NCBI RefSeq assembly: GCF_945952055.1 | Contig: NZ_CAMFHB010000029.1 | Coordinates: 20,028 to 84,027 of the forward strand | From: an uncultured Alsobacter sp. | GTDB taxonomy: Bacteria > Pseudomonadota > Alphaproteobacteria > Rhizobiales > Beijerinckiaceae | Reading direction: 5' to 3' | DNA length: 64,000 nucleotides | Shown: piece after piece, positions 59,387 through 64,000 of the stretch | Numbering within the stretch: position 1 is the stretch's first letter | Layout of the letters: each line of letters opens with the position of its first letter | Position numbers and translations under genes: made by a program | Notes under the pieces: model-generated | Told to the model about the DNA's origin: nothing | What the model saw: only the letters and a program-made list of their open reading frames with translations | Database searches by the model: none

Positions 59387-61201
59387 ATGGCCTCGACCGA
59401 AAGACGTCCCCTCGATCTCGACCTCGCGAGGTTGAGGCAGGCCTATGCCGACGGCCTCGCGCCGACTGAGGTCGTGCGCGAGGTCTATCGCCGCATCGCC
59501 GCCGCGGACGATCCCGGCATCTTCATCACGCTGGTCGAGCGCGAGCGGGCCTTGGCCGTGGCGGCGTCGCTGCCGCCGTTCTCGCCGGACGCGTTCCCGC
59601 TGTGGGGTGTGCCCTTCGCGGTGAAGGACAACATCGACGTCGCGGGCCTGCCCACCACGGCGGCCTGCCCCGCCTTCGCCTATGTGCCGGACGAGAGCGC
59701 CCCGGCCGTGGCGCGCCTGCTGGCCGCCGGTGCCATTCTGATCGGAAAGACCAACCTCGACCAGTTCGCCACCGGTCTGGTCGGCGTGCGCTCGCCCTAT
59801 ACGATCCCGCGCAACACCTTCGATCCGCGGATCGTCCCGGGGGGATCCAGCTCCGGCTCGGCGGTCTCCGTGGCGCGTGGCATCGTCTCCTTCGCCCTGG
59901 GGACGGATACGGCCGGCTCGGGGCGGGTTCCGGCGGGCCTCAACAATCTCGTCGGGCTCAAGCCCTCGCTCGGCCTCGTGCCGACCCGCGGCGTCGTTCC
60001 GGCCTGCCGGACGCTCGACTGCGTGTCCGTCTTCGCGCTCACCGTGGACGACGCCGTCCAGGCCTGCTCGGTTATGGCCGGGGTGGATGCCGCCGATCCC
60101 TTCTCGCGGCCCTTGCCGGCGCCGGCACCGGCTCCGTCCGCGCCGGCGCTGCGGCTCGGCGTGCCGCGCGCCGCCGACCTCTTCTTCGACGGCGACGCCA
60201 TGTCCGCGGCCGCCTTCGAGGCCGCCCGTCGCCACTATGCCGGACTGGGCGCGCGTTTCGTCGAGATCGACCTCACGCCGTTCCTGGCGGTCGCCAAGCT
60301 GCTCTATGACGGCGCCTACGTGGCCGAGCGCCAGGCGGCCGTCGGCGATTTCATCGCCGCCCATCCCGATGCCGCCCACCCGGTGACCCGCCGCATCGTC
60401 GAGGGCGCCTCCCGCTTCTCGGCGGCGGACGCCTTCCGCGCCCGCTACCGCCTCGCCGAACTGGCGCGCGAGACCGAACCCGTCTGGAACCGCATCGACG
60501 CCATGCTCGTGCCCACCCTGCCGCGACCTTACGGCGTCGCCGAGCTGGAGGCCGATCCGATCGGCCCCAACTCCCGGCTGGGGACCTACACGAACTTCGT
60601 GAACCTCCTCGACCTGTGCGCGCTGGCGGTCCCGGGCCCCTTCCGGCAGGACGGTTTCCCGTCGGGCACGACGCTCGTCGCGCCGCGCGGACGCGACACG
60701 CTGCTGGCCGCCATCGGCCGGCTGGTCCAGGCCGCGGCCGGCACGCCGCTGGGCGCCACTGGCGCGGCCCAGCCGGCCCTCGCCGACGTCCCGGACCGGG
60801 CGTCTCCGGGCGAGATCGAGATCTGCGTCGTCGGCGCGCATCTGTCCGGGATGCCGCTCAACCACGAACTGCAGTCGCTCGGGGCGCGCTTCCTGCGCGC
60901 CGTGGCGACGCAGCCGAGCTATCGGCTCTATGCGCTGCCCGGCGGGCCGCCTCGCCGGCCCGGCCTGCTGAGGGTCGCGGACGGGGAGGGCGGTGCCATC
61001 GCGACGGAGGTCTGGGCCCTCTCGCCCGAAGGCTTCGGCCGGTTCGTGGCGGGGATCCCGGCGCCGCTGGGCATCGGGACGCTGCGCCTGGCCGACGGGA
61101 CCACGCCGAAGGGGTTCCTGTGCGAGCCGATCGCGATCGAGGGGGCGCAGGACGTGTCCGCCCACGGCGGATGGCGCGCCTACGTCGCCTCCCTGGCGTG
61201 A
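59387..61201 (+). CDS. atzF: Allophanate hydrolase AtzF
   Basis: A 604-residue enzyme, matching the 605 of Pseudomonas ADP AtzF. The N-terminal amidase-signature domain carries Lys80 (FAVKDNID), cis-Ser154 (PGGSSSGSAV) and nucleophile Ser178 (GTDTAGSGRVPA). The C-terminal domain of about 140 residues (VGAHLSGMPLNHEL...GGWRAYVASLA) decarboxylates the product. It splits allophanate to ammonia and CO2. GGAG precedes the ATG. It is the only core enzyme on the forward strand here and shares a divergent promoter region with the oxygenase gene. Confidence 0.93.
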   Translation: MASTERRPLDLDLARLRQAYADGLAPTEVVREVYRRIAAADDPGIFITLVERERALAVAASLPPFSPDAFPLWGVPFAVKDNIDVAGLPTTAACPAFAYVPDESAPAVARLLAAGAILIGKTNLDQFATGLVGVRSPYTIPRNTFDPRIVPGGSSSGSAVSVARGIVSFALGTDTAGSGRVPAGLNNLVGLKPSLGLVPTRGVVPACRTLDCVSVFALTVDDAVQACSVMAGVDAADPFSRPLPAPAPAPSAPALRLGVPRAADLFFDGDAMSAAAFEAARRHYAGLGARFVEIDLTPFLAVAKLLYDGAYVAERQAAVGDFIAAHPDAAHPVTRRIVEGASRFSAADAFRARYRLAELARETEPVWNRIDAMLVPTLPRPYGVAELEADPIGPNSRLGTYTNFVNLLDLCALAVPGPFRQDGFPSGTTLVAPRGRDTLLAAIGRLVQAAAGTPLGATGAAQPALADVPDRASPGEIEICVVGAHLSGMPLNHELQSLGARFLRAVATQPSYRLYALPGGPPRRPGLLRVADGEGGAIATEVWALSPEGFGRFVAGIPAPLGIGTLRLADGTTPKGFLCEPIAIEGAQDVSAHGGWRAYVASLA

Positions 61202-61293
61202 CCGGGCCGGTAGGGCCGGGCTTGCTCCCCGCCTCGGGCGATGGTCCCTTGCAGTCTGACGCTGCGCTCGATTCGCGGCGCCATGAGGATTGC

Positions 61294-62142
61294 ATGGCCG
61301 ACGACGCGCCGCCCCTGAGTGCCGAGGACTATGCCGCCATCGAATCCGCGGTGATGGAGACGTCGCGCGGGCGCTGGTTCCTCGCCGAATATGCGCGCCG
61401 CAACCGCCAGGCCGACACCATCGTCCTTCTCGAGGCGCTGAAGCGCATCGAGGGGGCCGTGGCCGCCGCACCCCGGGGCGGCCCGGATGCGCAGCGCCTG
61501 CGCCTCGACCTCTCGGGCATCGCGGAGGCGGTGGGCCGGCTGAAGCGCGACCTGGCGACCTCGGTCGCCGATGCCGCCGGACCGGGGCAGGCAGCCTCCG
61601 TGGAGCGCGCTTTCGACGACATGGTGAAGGTGGCCGAGGCGGCCGACTCCGAGGTGTTCGCCATCGCCGAGCACCTGCAGGAGATCGGCTGGGGGCTGCG
61701 CGAGGCCGGCGACGTGGCGGAGGCCTGCGCCGAGCTCGAGCAGCAGGCTCTCGCCCTCTACCGCGTCTCCAACCGCCATGCCCTGACCACCAACCGCCTG
61801 CGGTCGGTGATGGGCGTGCTGCGCATGCTGGAGACCAAGGTCGGCAACCCGTCGGGATCCTGGACCGTCGAGCCGGACGCGCCGCGGACGGACTTCGGGG
61901 CGTCGGAGCGCCGGAGCCTCGTCGACGCCGCGCCGCCGCGCATCCGCGACGACATCGTGTTCATCGAGCCGCGCGAGGGCCGTGATTTGCGCGACCGCGC
62001 CGTGCGCAGGCCGCCCCCGGCGACCACCCCCGCCGCGCCTCCCGCGCCGGTCAAGCGGGATCTTCCCGACGACCAGCGGTACCGTGCCTTCGCCGCGATC
62101 GATGCGCTCAGCGCCGAACAGAAGCTTGCGCTCTTCGCCTGA
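61294..62142 (+). CDS. Hypothetical helical protein
   Basis: A 282-residue protein that I cannot assign. Residues 1-190 are largely helical: AIESAVMETSRGRWFLAEYARRNRQADT, VGRLKRDLATSV, then EVFAIAEHLQEIGWGLREAGDVAEACAELE. A proline-rich linker precedes a short C-terminal helix (YRAFAAIDALSAEQKLALFA). The bundle and terminal helix recall CheZ-like phosphatase architecture, but the catalytic CheZ motif is not evident. No signal peptide. It lies 92 bases after atzF and may not belong to the pathway. Confidence 0.6.
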   Translation: MADDAPPLSAEDYAAIESAVMETSRGRWFLAEYARRNRQADTIVLLEALKRIEGAVAAAPRGGPDAQRLRLDLSGIAEAVGRLKRDLATSVADAAGPGQAASVERAFDDMVKVAEAADSEVFAIAEHLQEIGWGLREAGDVAEACAELEQQALALYRVSNRHALTTNRLRSVMGVLRMLETKVGNPSGSWTVEPDAPRTDFGASERRSLVDAAPPRIRDDIVFIEPREGRDLRDRAVRRPPPATTPAAPPAPVKRDLPDDQRYRAFAAIDALSAEQKLALFA

Positions 62143-62237
62143 GACATGCACACACCGGGCGGCCGGTGTTCCTCCCCGTCACTGGCATCCCCCGATCCGC
62201 CGTGGTCCCTTGCGGGCCCCGCCAGGCCCGACGCGTC

Positions 62238-63158
62238 GTGAAGCCCCTCCTCGGTATCTCGCTCAAGCTCGCCTCCACGATCGCCTTCACGGTGATGCAG
62301 GCGCTCGTGAAGTCCGTCGCGGACACGTTCCCGACGGGTGAGATCGTCTTTTTCCGCTCCTTCTTCGCGCTGGTGCCGCTGCTGATCTGGCTCGCCTGGG
62401 AAGGCGAACTGCCGCACGGCGTCCTCACCCGCAACATCTGGGCCCATGTGCGCCGCAGCCTGCTGAGCACCTGCGGGCTGTTCAGCGGCTTCTTCGCGCT
62501 GAGCTACCTGGCGATCGCCGATGCCACCGCCATCGGCTACATCACGCCGCTGCTGACCACGCTGCTGGCGGTCCTGATCCTCAAGGAGAAGGTCAGGTTC
62601 TATCGCTGGGGCGCCCTGGCGCTGGGCTTCGTCGGCATGATCGTGATGCTCGCGCCCTATTTCGGCGTCGGGCGGCTGGCGGGCAACGGGCAGGCGCTGG
62701 GGGCAGGCGTCGCGGTGGCCGCGGCCTGCTTCTCCGCCTTCGCCACGCTGGAGGTGCGCCGCCTCGCCCAGTTCGAGCGCGTGGGCGCCATCGTGTTCTA
62801 TTTCTCGACCATCGCGGCGCTCGCGGGCCTGGCCACGTGCTTTTTCCACTGGGTGACGCCGACCCCGCGCGAGGCCCTCATCCTGATCGCGGCGGGGATC
62901 ATGGGCGGCTTCGGCCAGACCTTCCTGACCTCGAGCTACCGGCACGCCCCGATCTCGCTGATCGCGCCCTTCGACTACACCACCCTCATCTGGGCGCTGC
63001 TGGTGGGCTACTTCATCTTCGGGCAGGTGCCGCAGGCGCTGGTGCTCGTCGGCGCCGCGCTCGTCATCGTCGCCGGGCTCATCGTGATCTGGCGCGAGAG
63101 CGTGCTTGGCATCCAGGCCCGGAAGGAGCGCGAGGCGGGCCTTCACCGCATCGGGTAG
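62238..63158 (+). CDS. EamA/DMT-family transporter
   Basis: A 306-residue inner membrane protein with ten predicted helices in two EamA repeats. The first ends near LAIADATAIGYITPLLTTLLAVLILKEKV and the second near HAPISLIAPFDYTTLIWALLVGYFIFGQ, both diagnostic of the family. The GTG at 62238 (KPLLGISLK) directly precedes helix 1; an ATG at 62166 would add 24 residues of unlikely sequence. It probably exports or imports a small metabolite. It is followed 78 bases later by the XRE-cupin regulator. Confidence 0.85.
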   Translation: MKPLLGISLKLASTIAFTVMQALVKSVADTFPTGEIVFFRSFFALVPLLIWLAWEGELPHGVLTRNIWAHVRRSLLSTCGLFSGFFALSYLAIADATAIGYITPLLTTLLAVLILKEKVRFYRWGALALGFVGMIVMLAPYFGVGRLAGNGQALGAGVAVAAACFSAFATLEVRRLAQFERVGAIVFYFSTIAALAGLATCFFHWVTPTPREALILIAAGIMGGFGQTFLTSSYRHAPISLIAPFDYTTLIWALLVGYFIFGQVPQALVLVGAALVIVAGLIVIWRESVLGIQARKEREAGLHRIG

Positions 63159-63236
63159 GGCCCCCGTGCGAGACCCGCCCTTTACATTCGGGCGTTCGTT
63201 ATTCAAAACAGAATGGTTCGATAAGGGAGACGTCGC

Positions 63237-63854
63237 ATGGGTGTCGAAGGTCGCGAACGTGCCAAGACCCTCGACATGGGGGCTCACGTGTTGTCCGGGC
63301 AGCTGGGCAAGACCGTCCAGCGGCTGCGCAAGGCCTACAACCTGTCGCTCTCCGAACTCGCCGAGCAGAGCGGCGTCGCCAAGTCGATCATCAGCCAGAT
63401 CGAGCGCAACGAGACCAACCCGACGCTGGCCACCATCTGGCGGCTGTCCCAGGCGCTGGACGTCTCCATCGAACGCGTGCTCTCGGCGGGCGACGAGGAG
63501 CCCTTCATCGAGAAGACGACGCGCGGCGACACGCCCGTCCTGTTCTCCGACGACGGCAAGGTCCGGCTCGCGATCTTCGGGTGGATCAAGACCGTCGAGT
63601 GGCTGCAGTGGTACGACGTCCACGCCGAGCCCGGCGGCTCGCTGGAGTCGGAAGCCCACCAGCGCGGCTCGATCGAGTGCCTGTCGGTGATCTCGGGCGA
63701 GTTCGAGGTCGAGGTCGGCGGCGTCCTGCAGCATGCCCGCGCCGGCGAGACGCTGCGCTACCGCTGCGATCGCCCCCATGTCGTGCGCAACGCCGGCACC
63801 GAGCCCGCCCACGCCACGATGGTCTGCATCCTCAAGGCAGCGGTGATGGACTGA
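63237..63854 (+). CDS. XRE-family regulator with cupin sensor domain
   Basis: A 205-residue transcription factor. The HTH spans about residues 27-81 (VQRLRKAYNLSLSELAEQSGVAKSIISQIERNETNPTLATIWRLSQAL). A cupin domain spans about 120-200 (HQRGSIECLSVISGEFEVEVGG...LRYRCDRPHVVRN), likely a ligand sensor. Such PuuR-like regulators usually control neighbouring catabolic and transport genes. It is the only regulator in the cluster and is the prime candidate to control it in response to a pathway intermediate. Confidence 0.88.
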   Translation: MGVEGRERAKTLDMGAHVLSGQLGKTVQRLRKAYNLSLSELAEQSGVAKSIISQIERNETNPTLATIWRLSQALDVSIERVLSAGDEEPFIEKTTRGDTPVLFSDDGKVRLAIFGWIKTVEWLQWYDVHAEPGGSLESEAHQRGSIECLSVISGEFEVEVGGVLQHARAGETLRYRCDRPHVVRNAGTEPAHATMVCILKAAVMD

Positions 63855-63932
63855 GGGCCTCGCCCCGCGGCCTTCTCAGGGCTTGTGAGCCTGTCCCGCT
63901 CTCCAGCTTGCACTGTCCTTCTCAGCCGTCCT

Positions 63933-64000
63933 GGCCGGGCTCGGCCCGGGCATCCACGACTTCAGGTTGGCCCCGGCAAAGTCGTGGATGCCCGGGCCGA
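63933..64000. repeat. REP-like palindromic element (copy 3, may continue beyond the window)
   Basis: TCGGCCCGGGCATCCACGACTT (63941-63962) pairs with its reverse complement at 63979-64000 around a 16-base loop. Its 5' part (63933-63951) is the exact reverse complement of 5923-5941. The element ends at the window edge. Confidence 0.65.

Noticed and set aside
58271..61471. Reverse-strand frame extending the oxygenase upstream across atzF to over 1000 codons
   Set aside because: Only the last 321 residues are a recognisable oxygenase; the rest is antisense to atzF, which has all catalytic residues.
61758..63812. Long reverse-strand frame opposite the hypothetical, EamA and XRE-cupin genes
   Set aside because: Composition is typical of an antisense shadow; the forward genes have membrane helices and an HTH-cupin that are unmistakable.

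Overview
The window is GC-rich (roughly two thirds G+C) chromosomal DNA of an alphaproteobacterium. The pointers are two PhyR-NepR-EcfG general stress modules (a system confined to Alphaproteobacteria), a DUF2794 protein, the cobA-DUF2849-cysI-cysH-DUF934 sulfite cluster, and many GGAAC-N16/17-CGTT promoters. The gene mix suggests Hyphomicrobiales, perhaps a Methylobacteriaceae-like organism; the genus is inference. I saw no rRNA, tRNA, CRISPR array, transposase or phage genes.

Region 1 (1-15.8 kb) is mostly housekeeping and metal or sulfur metabolism. It holds a copper-handling operon (CopC-CopD fusion, DUF1775, DUF2946-like), a metallo-beta-lactamase-fold protein, a GH3 glycosidase, a DUF892 protein, a cysteine synthase, DUF2794, a candidate structured RNA, htpG, and a reverse-strand assimilatory sulfate reduction operon (cobA, DUF2849, cysI, cysH, DUF934). 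A type III polyketide synthase with an isoprenylcysteine-methyltransferase-like partner follows, an srsA/srsB-like phenolic lipid pair.

Region 2 (17-46.7 kb) is a general stress response island. It is bracketed by two complete PhyR-NepR-EcfG cores in mirror orientation (17.0-18.8 kb and 45.0-46.7 kb), each with both divergent promoters of the EcfG type and each with a DUF883 gene next to phyR. Between and beside them I can read about 19 EcfG-type promoters. They precede membrane-associated DUF883/YqjE/DUF3309 proteins, Ku (near-consensus), a CHASE3-PAS HWE kinase, GH1 and GH2 glycosidases, a PRC-barrel-like protein, a stress-type SDR, a glycosyltransferase/UDP-galactopyranose mutase operon, a KGG-repeat protein, ferritin-like DUF892 proteins and several small unknown proteins. 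A hybrid kinase with a single-domain response regulator, an outer membrane barrel protein and a cheW-mcp pair are embedded in it.

Region 3 (46.8-63.9 kb) is a catabolic cluster for cyanuric acid/biuret-type compounds: atzH, a 5-formyl-THF cyclo-ligase-like protein, atzE, atzG, two isochorismatase-fold cysteine hydrolases (one strongly BiuH-like), a BMP-type ABC importer (ATPase, two permeases, Tat-exported binding protein), a cyanuric acid amidohydrolase (AtzD family), a formamidase, an isopenicillin-N-synthase-like 2-oxoglutarate oxygenase, allophanate hydrolase atzF, an unknown protein, an EamA exporter and an XRE-cupin regulator. Together these would import a ureide or triazine and take it through carboxybiuret and allophanate to ammonia and CO2. 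The formamidase, oxygenase and cyclo-ligase-like protein do not fit the textbook pathway and suggest an extended or different substrate.
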